A stretch of 64,000 nucleotides of DNA, taken from GCA-003244245 sp963822695. GTDB taxonomy: Bacteria > Actinomycetota > Actinomycetes > Mycobacteriales > Pseudonocardiaceae. Under the pieces are notes generated by a model. It made no database searches. It worked only from the letters and a program-made list of their open reading frames with translations, and had not been told where the DNA came from. Below are positions 27,293-35,827 of the stretch, one piece after another. The translations under genes were made by a program, and so were the position numbers. Where the stretch lies: positions 1 to 64,000 of the forward strand of contig CAWGJH010000033.1 in assembly GCA_963822695.1 (NCBI GenBank). The letters run 5' to 3'. Numbering within the stretch: the first letter of the stretch is position 1; the number at the start of each line of letters is the position of its first letter.

Positions 27293-29019
27293 CGTTGCCG
27301 CATCCCGTCCGGGGCATTCCCGGTCACCTCGGACGTGCCGAACGAGCGGAACCGGGCTCGCCGCCTCGCCACCAGTGCGGAACCGTCCACTCCGGATAGC
27401 CGCCGCAATGCTGCGACCAGTGCGGTCCGCACCCGCTGGGCCGCCAGCAGAGGGTCGGCCTGACAGCCGCCTTCGGGCTCCAGCACCACGCCGTCAACGA
27501 TGCCGAGATGGAGTAGCGCCCTGGCATCAAGACGCAACGCGGCGGCCGCGGTGGGTGCCATCCCGCGGTCGTTCCACAGGATCGCGGCGCACCCTTCCGG
27601 GCTGATCACCGAGTAGACGCCGTGGGAAAAGATCAACACCTCATCGGCCACGGCGAGCGCCAATGCGCCGCCACTGCCACCCTCGCCAATCACCAGGGTG
27701 ACCACCGGAACCGGTAACCCCGCCATCAACCGAATGTTCTCCGCGATGGCCACCGACTGACCTCGCTCCTCGGCCTCAATCCCGGGATAGGCCCCCGGAG
27801 TGTCGACCAAGGTGATCACAGGCAGGGAGAGCTTGGCTGCCGTCCGCATCAGCCTGGCCGCCTTGCGATAGCCCCCTGGGACCGGCATACCATAGTTACG
27901 GCTGACCAGCTCGGCTGGCGTCCGCCCCTTCTGGTGGCCGATAACCATGACCGGTATGCCGCCGAGCCGCGCCATGCCACCGACGATGGCGCCGCAGTCA
28001 CCGCCGCCTAGCCGGTCACCATGCAGCTCCTCGAAGTCGTCGAACGCCCAGCTGAGGTAGTCCATTGTGGTCGGCCGGTCGAGTGTGCGGGCCATCTGGA
28101 CGTTCTGCCACGCGTTGGCGTCCGGGAGGTGGGTGGGATCGCGCACCACGACATCGGTTTCGCGGGTGGCGGGCTGGGCAGCGACCCCACGCACCCTTGT
28201 CGGCGGCTGGCTCTGGTCGAGCGAAAGCAGCCTGGCGAGTGTGGTCCGCAACGCGCTGCGCGGCCGGATGATGTTGACAAGCCCACGTTCCATGAGGAAT
28301 TCGGCCGTCTGGAATCCCGGTGGCAACGTCTGCCGGATCGTCTGCTCGATCACCCGGGGGCCGGCGAAGCCCAGCCTGGCCCCCGGCTCGGCGATAATCA
28401 CATCGCACAGCGTCGAGAACGACGCCGCCACGCCGCCGTAGGTGGGGTCTGTGATCAGTGAGATGGTGAGGATCCCGGCCTCATCAAGCTGGCCGATGGC
28501 TTGGCTGGTCTTCACCATCTGCATCAGCGAGATCGCCCCCTCCTGCATTCGTGCCCCGCCGGAAGCGGTCACGATCAGCAAAGGCACACGATCTTCCAGC
28601 GCGAGCTCGGCGGCTCGGGTGATGAGTTCGCCGACGGCGGCGCCGAGACTTCCCCCCATGAAACGGAAATCCATCACAGCGGCTATCACAGGGTTTCCGT
28701 TGATGGTTCCCGACACCAGTACCACGCTCTCATCCAGACCGGTGGCAGCGCGAGCGTCGGCCAGCCGCACCGGATAGGGCTTGGTATCGGTGAATTCCAG
28801 TACATCAATGCTGCGCACCGCCACATCGAGTAGTTCCACACGAGCTTCGTCGAAGAGCTGCCCGATTCTTGCGTGTGCGGTCAGCCGGTGATGGTTACCG
28901 CAATCGGGGCACACCTGAAGGTTGCGCGCCAAGCGCTTGTGGTAAATCATGCCTCGACATTCAGGGCATACCACCCAGTCGGTATCCTCGGCGACGCATC
29001 GGCCCAGGGCCTTGGTCAT
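27289..29019 (-). CDS. acetyl-CoA carboxylase carboxyltransferase, fused beta (AccD) and alpha (AccA)
   Basis: 576 residues. The N-terminal half is AccD: a four-cysteine zinc ribbon (VVCPECRGMIYHKRLARN, then VCPDCGNHH) followed by VAAVMDFRFMGGSLGAAVGE and ASGGARMQEGAISLMQM. The C-terminal half is AccA, with GDRLGGGDCGAIVGGMARLG, GHQKGR, and LVDTPGAYPGIEAEERGQSVAIAENI. Fused AccD-AccA occurs in actinobacterial type II polyketide clusters. It transfers CO2 from biotin to acetyl-CoA. Translation is coupled to AccB. Confidence 0.93.
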   Translation of the reverse strand: MTKALGRCVAEDTDWVVCPECRGMIYHKRLARNLQVCPDCGNHHRLTAHARIGQLFDEARVELLDVAVRSIDVLEFTDTKPYPVRLADARAATGLDESVVLVSGTINGNPVIAAVMDFRFMGGSLGAAVGELITRAAELALEDRVPLLIVTASGGARMQEGAISLMQMVKTSQAIGQLDEAGILTISLITDPTYGGVAASFSTLCDVIIAEPGARLGFAGPRVIEQTIRQTLPPGFQTAEFLMERGLVNIIRPRSALRTTLARLLSLDQSQPPTRVRGVAAQPATRETDVVVRDPTHLPDANAWQNVQMARTLDRPTTMDYLSWAFDDFEELHGDRLGGGDCGAIVGGMARLGGIPVMVIGHQKGRTPAELVSRNYGMPVPGGYRKAARLMRTAAKLSLPVITLVDTPGAYPGIEAEERGQSVAIAENIRLMAGLPVPVVTLVIGEGGSGGALALAVADEVLIFSHGVYSVISPEGCAAILWNDRGMAPTAAAALRLDARALLHLGIVDGVVLEPEGGCQADPLLAAQRVRTALVAALRRLSGVDGSALVARRRARFRSFGTSEVTGNAPDGMRQR

Positions 29020-29065
29020 GGTGGATATCTTCTCCTTCTACCCAGTGGCGCCGGTCGCGGAGTGC

Positions 29066-29527
29066 TTAAGGCAAGTCGTCCCGACGTACGGTACGTTCCC
29101 GGACGAGCCAGCCGGCTGTAGAGAACACCAATAGGTCTTGCAGCACCGTGCTCATTTGTAAGGCTGTTGTGCCGTCGCGGGTGTCGATGATCGGAACATA
29201 GCAGTGCGTGCGGACATCGTCACCATCAACGCTGTCAATGGTAAGCGTCAACACGAGGTGGCGGCGGGTGACACCCTCGCTGGCCAGTCCGGCAATAGCT
29301 TTTTTGGCGGCGGCGAGAAGTTCACCATGTCCGACAATGGAGCTTGGTACGTCGTCAATCTCGGTTTTTGATACATGGACGAAGACGCCATCATTCGTGA
29401 ATGTAGCCGCCCACCCGGCGGCGTCACCGGAATCGAGAGCCTGCATTTGACGTGCATAGAATTGCTCGACTGAACAATAGATCTCATCACGTCCGGCAGG
29501 CCGCCCGACGATAGACTCGCGTGCCAT
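29066..29527 (-). CDS. SnoaL-like (NTF2-fold) protein 1
   Basis: 153 residues from the ATG at 29527. The pattern YCSVEQFYARQMQALDSGD, AAGWAATFTNDGVF, GHGELL and RRHLVLTLTIDSVDGDDVRT is the alpha+beta cone of the SnoaL/NTF2 fold. In aromatic polyketide clusters such proteins act as late ring cyclases or as cofactor-free oxygenases. It is a clear paralogue of the next gene (RRHL, GDDxRTxCY, GTT and RDDL match in order), suggesting tandem duplication. It lies 46 nt upstream of the carboxyltransferase gene. Confidence 0.75.
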   Translation of the reverse strand: MARESIVGRPAGRDEIYCSVEQFYARQMQALDSGDAAGWAATFTNDGVFVHVSKTEIDDVPSSIVGHGELLAAAKKAIAGLASEGVTRRHLVLTLTIDSVDGDDVRTHCYVPIIDTRDGTTALQMSTVLQDLLVFSTAGWLVRERTVRRDDLP

Positions 29528-29547
29528 CAATCATGTCCTCTCAGTGA

Positions 29548-30027
29548 TCAATTATTACGCTCGAAGCTTCGAGACCTTTGCGCGAGATCATCACGTTCGA
29601 TATGGCGCGACAAGACTCGCCAAACACCACAACGGTACCGAAGCAAATCACTGGCCACCGAGGTGGAGTGCACCGTTGTACCTCCGGGTAGCTTTGTTGT
29701 CAATAGCAGTGCGTAACATCGAGTGCGGATATCATCACCTCCGCTACGGGTCGCGACAAACGTGCCGAGAAGGTGGCGTCGTTGAATTCCTTGTTGAGCA
29801 AACCAGTTGTCCAGAGCATGCACTTTGACCCCAATAGCTTCCCGGCCTTCCTGCACCGGAACATCAAAAATGTTGGTCGACAGGGTAGCTTTTTCATCAA
29901 AGTCGGCAAGCCACTGATCCGTGAATCCAGCATCACGCTTCTTTATGTGGCCAGCATAAAAATTCTTCAGCGAGGCATAGAGTTCAACCGGTACCTGATT
30001 AGCTGTAGTAGTGATCATTTTCGTCAT
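29548..30027 (-). CDS. SnoaL-like (NTF2-fold) protein 2
   Basis: 159 residues from the ATG at 30027, with an upstream in-frame ATG at 30042 as alternative. YASLKNFYAGHIKKRDAGF, DQWLADFDEKATLSTN, GREAIG and IQRRHLLGTFVATRSGGDD show the same fold as its neighbour. Expected roles are ring cyclisation or hydroxylation of the polyketide intermediate. It is separated from protein 1 by 20 nt and from the PF04199 cyclase by 27 nt. The stretch is more AT-rich than the KS genes. Confidence 0.73.
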   Translation of the reverse strand: MTKMITTTANQVPVELYASLKNFYAGHIKKRDAGFTDQWLADFDEKATLSTNIFDVPVQEGREAIGVKVHALDNWFAQQGIQRRHLLGTFVATRSGGDDIRTRCYALLLTTKLPGGTTVHSTSVASDLLRYRCGVWRVLSRHIERDDLAQRSRSFERNN

Positions 30028-30054
30028 TGATGAAGACTCCATCCCGTGTACATG

Positions 30055-30816
30055 TCATTCGTCGGGCACGATCGCGACTACCCGGGTCCAGCTTGCGCCC
30101 AAACCACGGATAGAAATGGGAAAACACGCGATGGTGAATCCCTGTGCGGCGGGCAGCATATCCAGTCGCGTCAGCTTCTCCAGCTGCAGGTACTCGCGTT
30201 CACGCCCATACAGATGTGCAGGCCAGAGCACTTTCTGATCTCCGGTGCGCCGGTAGTCCTCGAGCATGCGTGGAAACGGCCGGTCGAATCCCCAAGCGTC
30301 GATCCCGATGACCCGTACGCCCCGTTCCACCAGCCAGGCTGTTGCCGCGCGCGTCATGCCCGGAAAGTTGTTGAGGTACGTTTCCGTACCCCACAGTCGG
30401 TCCGCGCCAGTCCAGATAAGCGCTATGTCGCCCGGTTGAATGTCGTGGGGCATCCGGACCACCGCGTCCGCGATGTCCAGGTCGGTGATTCCCTCGCCGG
30501 GCGGAATGTGACGAAGATCGAGCCGGAAGCCGGGCCCGAAGCACCACTCCAGCGGGACCTGGTCAATCGACCTCGCGGGGCTGTTACCGGTACGCGGGCC
30601 GTAATGTAGAGGCGCGTCCATGTGAGTGCCCGTGTGCGTGGTAAGGGTGACGGTCTCGCTGGAAATGGCCATGCCATCGGGGAAGTCCTCGGTTTTCAAT
30701 CCGAAGACCGCCGGGGCGGATTCATGGTCGAGCGTGGTGATCTCGACGGGGGTGGCCTCGCTGGGGCCGTCGATGATCGGCACGCTGAGGTTGACCAACT
30801 GAACCGTCCCGTTCAC
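30055..30816 (-). CDS. PF04199-type polyketide cyclase
   Basis: 253 residues, cyclase/kynurenine-formamidase-like family. The metal-binding signature HTGTHMDAPLHYG (HxGTHxDxPxH) is present near residue 62, with GDIALIWTGADR and GVRVIGIDAWGFDRP further on. Members in aromatic polyketide clusters catalyse ring closures. The GTG start has an AGGAG site and overlaps the stop of the aromatase gene (GTGA), so the two cyclases are translationally coupled. Confidence 0.85.
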   Translation of the reverse strand: MNGTVQLVNLSVPIIDGPSEATPVEITTLDHESAPAVFGLKTEDFPDGMAISSETVTLTTHTGTHMDAPLHYGPRTGNSPARSIDQVPLEWCFGPGFRLDLRHIPPGEGITDLDIADAVVRMPHDIQPGDIALIWTGADRLWGTETYLNNFPGMTRAATAWLVERGVRVIGIDAWGFDRPFPRMLEDYRRTGDQKVLWPAHLYGREREYLQLEKLTRLDMLPAAQGFTIACFPISIRGLGASWTRVVAIVPDE

Positions 30817-31295
30817 GGCGTACTCCTGATCGTTTCCGCACGGCGGCTGGCCTCTCGCTGGACCGCGGCGAGGTCGTCATGACTATTGCGTTCGACCGCC
30901 GTCTGCACGAGTTTGATCGCCTCCTGCTTGGTGCAACGCCCGTCTGCCGGCCGTCGTGCTTCGAAATCGTGAGTCAGCACCAGTTGCGTGCGGGACTCGT
31001 CGAGTTCGAGGGCTCGCCATTCCCCGCTCATGTGCGCCACGAGAGGAGCCGTCTCCAGTTGCCGGTAGGCGATGACGCGACGCTCCGCGTCGAGGTCACG
31101 GCGGGTGATCCAGCTCAGCCGCTCTCCGCTGACGTCGACGACCAGACGAGCGATCTGATAATTATCGCCCGACTCCATCAGCGTCACAGACTCGGTTGGC
31201 GGAAAAAGTCGAGCATATCCCTCGACATCCGCCAGAATGTCGTACACCACGTGTACCGGCGCGTTGACGGTGACCGTGTGCTCCGTGTGGTCCAT
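30813..31295 (-). CDS. SRPBCC-fold aromatase/cyclase
   Basis: 160 residues from the ATG at 31295 with GGAAGAG upstream. HTVTVNAPVHVVYDILADVEGYARLFPP is the opening of single-domain START-like aromatase/cyclases of the TcmN/WhiE type, and the Arg-rich SWITRRDLDAERRVIAY forms the pocket. Single-domain enzymes normally act on unreduced poly-beta-ketones, which fits the lack of a ketoreductase here. They set the first-ring cyclisation register. Confidence 0.85.
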   Translation of the reverse strand: MDHTEHTVTVNAPVHVVYDILADVEGYARLFPPTESVTLMESGDNYQIARLVVDVSGERLSWITRRDLDAERRVIAYRQLETAPLVAHMSGEWRALELDESRTQLVLTHDFEARRPADGRCTKQEAIKLVQTAVERNSHDDLAAVQREASRRAETIRSTP

Positions 31296-31398
31296 CGTGT
31301 ATCTCTTCCTTGTCTTCGAAGGGGTGCGCTTTGCGGAATTCGTTCTGCAGGAATTCATCGAACTCAGGAGGAAAACCGTATAGCGTAATTATGAGCGA

Positions 31399-32529
31399 TC
31401 ATGATGCACTCACTTTCCTGCTGGCAGCCAAACCCAGTAGTTGTCGGGCGTTGCCCCCCAGGATCGCGTCCCGATCTTCCCTGGGTAGGTCGAGCTTTGT
31501 GATGAGCTCAAGTCCCCTGGCACGACCGTGCTGGTCGGGTGTCACCGGAAAATCCGACCCGAAGACGATCCGTTTCGGGCCCAAGAATTCGAGGGCGCAC
31601 TCCAAGGCCGCGACGTTCATCGAGTGTGTGTCAAGGTAGAGGTTGTCGCTGTAGTCACGCAGGTCGCGCAGCACGGCGACCGAAGTAGACGATGTGAGCG
31701 GGTCGGAGCCGGATGCCGCAGAGAGAACTGTGCGGATGAAATCCATCCGACCGGCCACGAACGGCAGCACGCCGCCGAGCTGCCCAGCGACCACCCTGAG
31801 CTCGGGCAGGCGCTCGAACGTGCCGGTGAGCACGAGCCGCAACAGGCACAGGGTGGACTCCACCAGCATGCTCAGCCCGCCGGTCAGGCAGTGCCCTGGC
31901 AGGCCCGTCACCGGTGGCCCCGCCGTGGCAAACAGCGGGTACTTGGCGCTGGCGTGCAGGAACAGGGGTACTCGTGCCTCGGCAGCCGCCCGCAGCACCG
32001 GATCGAACTCCGGGGCGTCGAGAAAGCGCAGCCCCCTCGACGGATCCGGGTAAGCGCAGAGCATCGAGGCCCCCACCGCGTCGCCCTGCGCGACCCGTTC
32101 CAGCTCGGCCAGCGCCGAATCGGGCAAGCGTGGGTCTATCCAGGCCGTGACCACCAGTTGGCCATGACTGCCCGCAGCCCAGGCCCGCAACTCGTCGTTG
32201 ACGCGGGCGATCGTCTGTGTGCCGCTCAGGCCGACCTTGCCTGACCCGCGAGTGCTCAGTGCCGCGGCATGCAAAGCCGCCGGCGTGTTGGAGCTGTGGG
32301 TCAGGACCGCGGTACCGATACCGTGCGCCCGGAGGTTCGCTAACTGAAGATCCGGGGTCTCGAACGCGCGAGACGCCCACAGCGACGCGGGTCCTTCGTC
32401 GTGACCGGCCGTGTCATCAAGCCAGCGCCGGAACGCCTGCATGACCCACGCTGGTTGCGCATGGGTGTGGCAATCGACAACCGCCGGCTGTCGTGGAGCG
32501 AGCGACTCGGTGACCGCGGAGGTGCTCAT
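31399..32529 (-). CDS. amidohydrolase-family protein (possible decarboxylase)
   Basis: 376 residues, PF04909 amidohydrolase-2. Metal ligands are visible: DCHTHAQP at the N-terminus, LFLHASAKYP near the middle, and IVFGSDFPVTPDQ at the C-terminus. The family includes aromatic decarboxylases such as gamma-resorcylate and aminocarboxymuconate-semialdehyde decarboxylases, so decarboxylation of a polyketide-derived aryl acid is possible. The ATG overlaps the halogenase stop by 4 nt, so the two are coupled. Confidence 0.78.
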   Translation of the reverse strand: MSTSAVTESLAPRQPAVVDCHTHAQPAWVMQAFRRWLDDTAGHDEGPASLWASRAFETPDLQLANLRAHGIGTAVLTHSSNTPAALHAAALSTRGSGKVGLSGTQTIARVNDELRAWAAGSHGQLVVTAWIDPRLPDSALAELERVAQGDAVGASMLCAYPDPSRGLRFLDAPEFDPVLRAAAEARVPLFLHASAKYPLFATAGPPVTGLPGHCLTGGLSMLVESTLCLLRLVLTGTFERLPELRVVAGQLGGVLPFVAGRMDFIRTVLSAASGSDPLTSSTSVAVLRDLRDYSDNLYLDTHSMNVAALECALEFLGPKRIVFGSDFPVTPDQHGRARGLELITKLDLPREDRDAILGGNARQLLGLAASRKVSAS

Positions 32530-33782
32530 GTCCGCTCCCCGCTGGCTGCGGGCACCTGGCGCTTCTTAAGCATCTTTTCGAAACTCACACCTGTGAGCTC
32601 GGGGCTCATACCTGAGATCAGTCTGACGAAGTCTTCGCGAGCATCCTTCTCTTTGCTCGGGTCGATGATTGACTGCGCCTCGGCCCAGTAGACTTCCTTG
32701 TCCTTGCTCGCGTCGTAGAAGTGCCGGATGAAGGTGATGACGCCGTCGAGGAACCTGCGATGAGTGTCCTCGTAGCTGCGGATCATCTCGGCCTCGCGGG
32801 CCGGCTCAGCCAGGCTCGCGCTGATGGCCTCCGCTGCTCTGCTCCCGCTATTCAGGGCGAGCGCGACCCCGGTGGAGAACAGCGGGTCGATGAACGCTGC
32901 CGCGTCACCGACGAGCAGGTAGCCTGGACCGCCGAATCGTCGGCAGGTGTAGGACCAGTCGCGCGTGGTGCGAATGCTCCCGACGCGACGGGCCGGTGCC
33001 AGCATACGCGACACCTCCACCGAGTCCACGATCTTCTTCTCAAGCAGGTCGTGTGGTGACATAGGCGTCTTTGCCACCTCTGCGGCCGGACCCACGAACC
33101 CCACGCTCACGGTGTTGTCGCTGAACGGTATGAACCACAGCCATCCGTCCGGCATGTTCTCCACGAGAATGTTGCCGGCGTTGCGACCTTCGTAGGTGAG
33201 ATGGCCCTGGAAGTAAGTCCAGATGGCAACATTTTTGAGGTCGTCATGCCACTCCACGAGCTTGAACCGCCGGCCGAGCACGCGCGCTTGCCCGGAAGCG
33301 TCGACCACCATTCGAGCCCTGATCTCGGTGACCTGGTCCGAGCCGTTCACGGTGTATCGAACGCCAACAGCCCTGTCACCCTCGAAGACCACGTCGGTGA
33401 CGTTCGCCTCCTCGATCACGTGCGCTCCATGGAGACGAGCCTGGCGCATGAGAAGGTTGTCGAACTCCGCGCGCTTCACCTGGTAGACATAGTCGTAGTC
33501 GCTAGCCTCCTCAAAGTTGACCGACCACAGCTCACGCGTACGACCCCACAGCAACGTGATGCCGTACTTCTTGCGGAATCCGGCGCTGTCGATCTCATCC
33601 GACGCATCGAGTTCGGCGAAGATTGGATGCACCCCGGGTATGAGTGACTCACCGATGTGGTAACGGGGGAAGCGCTCCTTCTCGATCACCACCACGTGGT
33701 GTCCCCGTTTCGCGAGCAAGGCGGCTGTTGTTGACCCTCCAGGTCCACCACCGATGACGACCACGTCCGTTGATTCGTGCAT
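32526..33782 (-). CDS. FAD-dependent halogenase-like enzyme
   Basis: 418 residues from the ATG at 33782. The Rossmann FAD motif is VVVIGGGPGGSTTAALLAKRG, followed by HIGESLIPG. The halogenase motif WxWxIP appears as W214-L-W-F-I-P219 (DGWLWFIPF). Lys71/Lys72 in GFRKKYG lie where the catalytic lysine of phenolic halogenases is found. The second FAD motif is YLLVGDAAAFIDPLFSTGV. This supports chlorination of the aromatic product; a hydroxylase of the same fold is the alternative. A 12-bp palindrome sits 20 nt upstream of the start. Confidence 0.78.
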   Translation of the reverse strand: MHESTDVVVIGGGPGGSTTAALLAKRGHHVVVIEKERFPRYHIGESLIPGVHPIFAELDASDEIDSAGFRKKYGITLLWGRTRELWSVNFEEASDYDYVYQVKRAEFDNLLMRQARLHGAHVIEEANVTDVVFEGDRAVGVRYTVNGSDQVTEIRARMVVDASGQARVLGRRFKLVEWHDDLKNVAIWTYFQGHLTYEGRNAGNILVENMPDGWLWFIPFSDNTVSVGFVGPAAEVAKTPMSPHDLLEKKIVDSVEVSRMLAPARRVGSIRTTRDWSYTCRRFGGPGYLLVGDAAAFIDPLFSTGVALALNSGSRAAEAISASLAEPAREAEMIRSYEDTHRRFLDGVITFIRHFYDASKDKEVYWAEAQSIIDPSKEKDAREDFVRLISGMSPELTGVSFEKMLKKRQVPAASGERT

Positions 33783-33801
33783 TTTGCGCAGTCCCTTCAC
33801 G

Positions 33802-33813
33802 TGACAACTGTCA
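33802..33813. promoter_or_regulatory. 12-bp palindrome upstream of the halogenase gene
   Basis: TGACAACTGTCA is a perfect dyad in the 227-nt gap between the methyltransferase and halogenase genes, 20 nt before the halogenase ATG. It could be an operator inside the operon. Confidence 0.35.
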
Positions 33814-34009
33814 TGAACAGAGTTGAGTCTCGTTGTCCCGAATCCAATATCCCGGTGAGTTCATCGAATCCCAGGTCGCGACCGGCGTCAATGTGCCTGA
33901 CCTGTCTTCGCCCGACGCGCAAGCGCCTGTCGAGTTCCGCTCAACCCGGATTCAAGCGGACTAGCGGTTACCGCGGCAATGAGCAATGACATGATGCGCG
34001 CACGAGCCT

Positions 34010-34990
34010 TCAGACCGTCGCCAGCAGCACGCTGTGCAGCCAGTCATTGACGTCGATCACCTCGACCTTTCGATAGCCGGCATCCGCAAGGCACTGCCGG
34101 TAGCACTCCTCGGTGTGCGCGCCGCTGGACTGCTCCATGACCAGCATGTGTATCGAGAAGCACGGCACCACCGGCCTGCTGCCCCGGAGGACGGTCAGGA
34201 TAAGCAGTGCACCCCCCGGTGACAGCAATGAACGGACACGGCGGAAGAACTCGAGGTTTTGGTCCTCGTTAAAAACTGGCGTCAGGCCGGAGCATGCCAC
34301 AATGTCGAACGGCCCCGTGGGCAGGGCCTCGAAGAGGTCGCCCGCGAACATCTCGACGCCGGCCTCTGCCAGGCGAGGGTCGCGGCGGGCGGCCTCAATG
34401 GTGTCCGGGAAGTCCTGCAGCGTCGCGCGCAGGCCGCGCTCCGCAAAGGCGAGCGCGAGTTCCCCGTGCCCGCCGCCGACGTCGAGGACGCGTCGCGCCT
34501 GAGGATGGCGCGCCAGGCAGGCGTTGACCGCAGCCGGCGACCGTCGGCGCGCGTCGGCTGCCAGGAAGCCGAGAAAGACCTTGAGCAGCTCGGGCGACAT
34601 GGGTGGCGCCGGAGGCGTAGCGACCCCGCGCAGGCGGCATTCCAGCTCTGCTGCCCAGCACCGGATGACCCACGCATGATGGCGCAGCGTCATGTCGTCC
34701 TCGACGGTCGCCGCTGCGGATGTGCGCGTGTACTGGCCGTCTGCCACCTCGACGATGCCGAAGGCCGCCAGCGCCTCAAGTGTGGTGCGCACCGCGCCCT
34801 CGTCAAGCCGAGCTCGCGCGGCGAGCTCGCGCGGCGTGCCGGGCAGCGCACCCAGGAGGCCGGTCTCCGCGGCCGCGGCGTAGCTGACCACCAGGCGCCA
34901 GTCGGGCGCCGCGCCAGGCGGTGCCAGGTAGCTCAAGCTCAAGTGTTCCGCGGGTACCGCAGGCGAGGGGATGTGGGTTATGTAGTCCAT
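34010..34990 (-). CDS. SAM-dependent O-methyltransferase
   Basis: 326 residues. An N-terminal winged-helix dimerisation domain (PRELAARARLDEGAVRTTLE, FGIVEVADGQYTRT) precedes the catalytic domain with motif I RVLDVGGGHGELALAFAER. Motif II/III LQDFPDTIEAAR and SPGGALLILTVL follow. This is the PF00891-type fold shared by TcmN-C, DnrK and caffeate O-methyltransferases. It would methylate a phenolic hydroxyl of the polyketide. It is 111 nt downstream of the ferredoxin gene. Confidence 0.87.
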   Translation of the reverse strand: MDYITHIPSPAVPAEHLSLSYLAPPGAAPDWRLVVSYAAAAETGLLGALPGTPRELAARARLDEGAVRTTLEALAAFGIVEVADGQYTRTSAAATVEDDMTLRHHAWVIRCWAAELECRLRGVATPPAPPMSPELLKVFLGFLAADARRRSPAAVNACLARHPQARRVLDVGGGHGELALAFAERGLRATLQDFPDTIEAARRDPRLAEAGVEMFAGDLFEALPTGPFDIVACSGLTPVFNEDQNLEFFRRVRSLLSPGGALLILTVLRGSRPVVPCFSIHMLVMEQSSGAHTEECYRQCLADAGYRKVEVIDVNDWLHSVLLATV

Positions 34991-35101
34991 CTGCGGATCT
35001 CCTCGATCATCGGGGCTTGGTCTCGCGTGGGTGCCGGTACGACCGAATTGCCAGACGGTTGTCAGACGTGGTGTACGGAGTGGACGCTGTAGCGGCGCGG
35101 C

Positions 35102-35395
35102 TCACGGTGTATCGTCGTCGATCGGTTCACGCGCATATGCCGCTCCACCGGGCGAGCCGACTCGTTCAAACAGTTCCTTGGCCGCGATGGCGTAAGGCTC
35201 CCATTCCAGGGAGAGCTCGTCGGTGGACTGAATCGCGTCCGACGGGCACACCTCCGCGCAGGCACCACAGGCGATGCACTCTGCGGGGTGGATGTAGAGC
35301 ATCCGGGATCCGCTGTAGATGCAGTTGACCGGGCATTCTTCCAAGCAGGACTTGTCCATGACGTTAACACACGGCTCGCCGATCACGAAGTGCAC
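35102..35395 (-). CDS. 7Fe ferredoxin (3Fe-4S/4Fe-4S)
   Basis: 97 residues. The N-terminal cluster motif is EPCVNVMDKSCLEECPVNCI (C-x7-C-x3-CP, FdxA-like 3Fe-4S). The second is CIACGACAEVCPSD, a full 4Fe-4S C-x2-C-x2-C-x3-C set. It donates single electrons to redox partners such as P450s or Rieske oxygenases. No P450 is present in this cluster, so its partner is unknown. It overlaps the ACP1 end by 13 nt. Confidence 0.88.
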   Translation of the reverse strand: MHFVIGEPCVNVMDKSCLEECPVNCIYSGSRMLYIHPAECIACGACAEVCPSDAIQSTDELSLEWEPYAIAAKELFERVGSPGGAAYAREPIDDDTP

Positions 35396-35652
35396 GACTG
35401 CCTCCCAGCCAGCCGCCCGTTGACGAAGTCGATGACCGCGCGCGGTGTCCTCATCGTGTCGATGTCCTCGTCCGTGATACTGATCGACAAGTCTTCCTGA
35501 AGTTTCATCACGAATTCGTACACCGTGAGCGAATCGTAACCGAGCTCGTACAGTTCCACGTCCAGGTTGGCCGCTGTCAGCTCGGCTGCGGTATCGCCGC
35601 CAAGGCAGGCGCCGACGATCTTCTTAAGATCGTCGATGGTGAATGTACTCAT
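35383..35652 (-). CDS. acyl carrier protein 1
   Basis: 89 residues from the ATG at 35652. The phosphopantetheine attachment site is ELGYDSLTVYEFVMKLQ with Ser41. The surrounding helices (TIDDLKKIVGACLGG, DEDIDTMRTPRAVIDFVNG) fit type II PKS ACPs. It is separated from the KS-linked ACP2 and starts 175 nt from the divergent KSIII. By analogy with the two-ACP frenolicin and R1128 clusters, it may carry the starter unit. Which ACP serves which role is inferred. Confidence 0.88.
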   Translation of the reverse strand: MSTFTIDDLKKIVGACLGGDTAAELTAANLDVELYELGYDSLTVYEFVMKLQEDLSISITDEDIDTMRTPRAVIDFVNGRLAGRQSCTS

Positions 35653-35752
35653 GTGCGCTCCAGCCACGCGGGACATTAGGTATGGACCCATACTGAGCGC
35701 CCGTCCTCAAAACCTGGTCAAGTCGAGCTGGAGTGAGGGATGTCGCGACGGT

Positions 35753-35781
35753 TCGAGGCATCTTCAAGGCCGGTTCGAGCA
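35753..35781 (+). promoter_or_regulatory. SARP-type heptamer repeats upstream of KSIII
   Basis: TCGAGGC (35753), TCAAGGC (35764) and TCGAGCA (35775) are spaced exactly 11 bp apart, on one helix face, and end 46 nt before the KSIII GTG. SARP activators bind such TCGAG-type direct repeats. A similar triplet lies before the KSalpha gene. Probably activates the KSIII gene, perhaps with the divergent ACP1 operon. Confidence 0.65.
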
Positions 35782-35827
35782 GCATGGAGCACGGTCGGAT
35801 TGCGGATCTCGTCACCTGGAGGATGGA

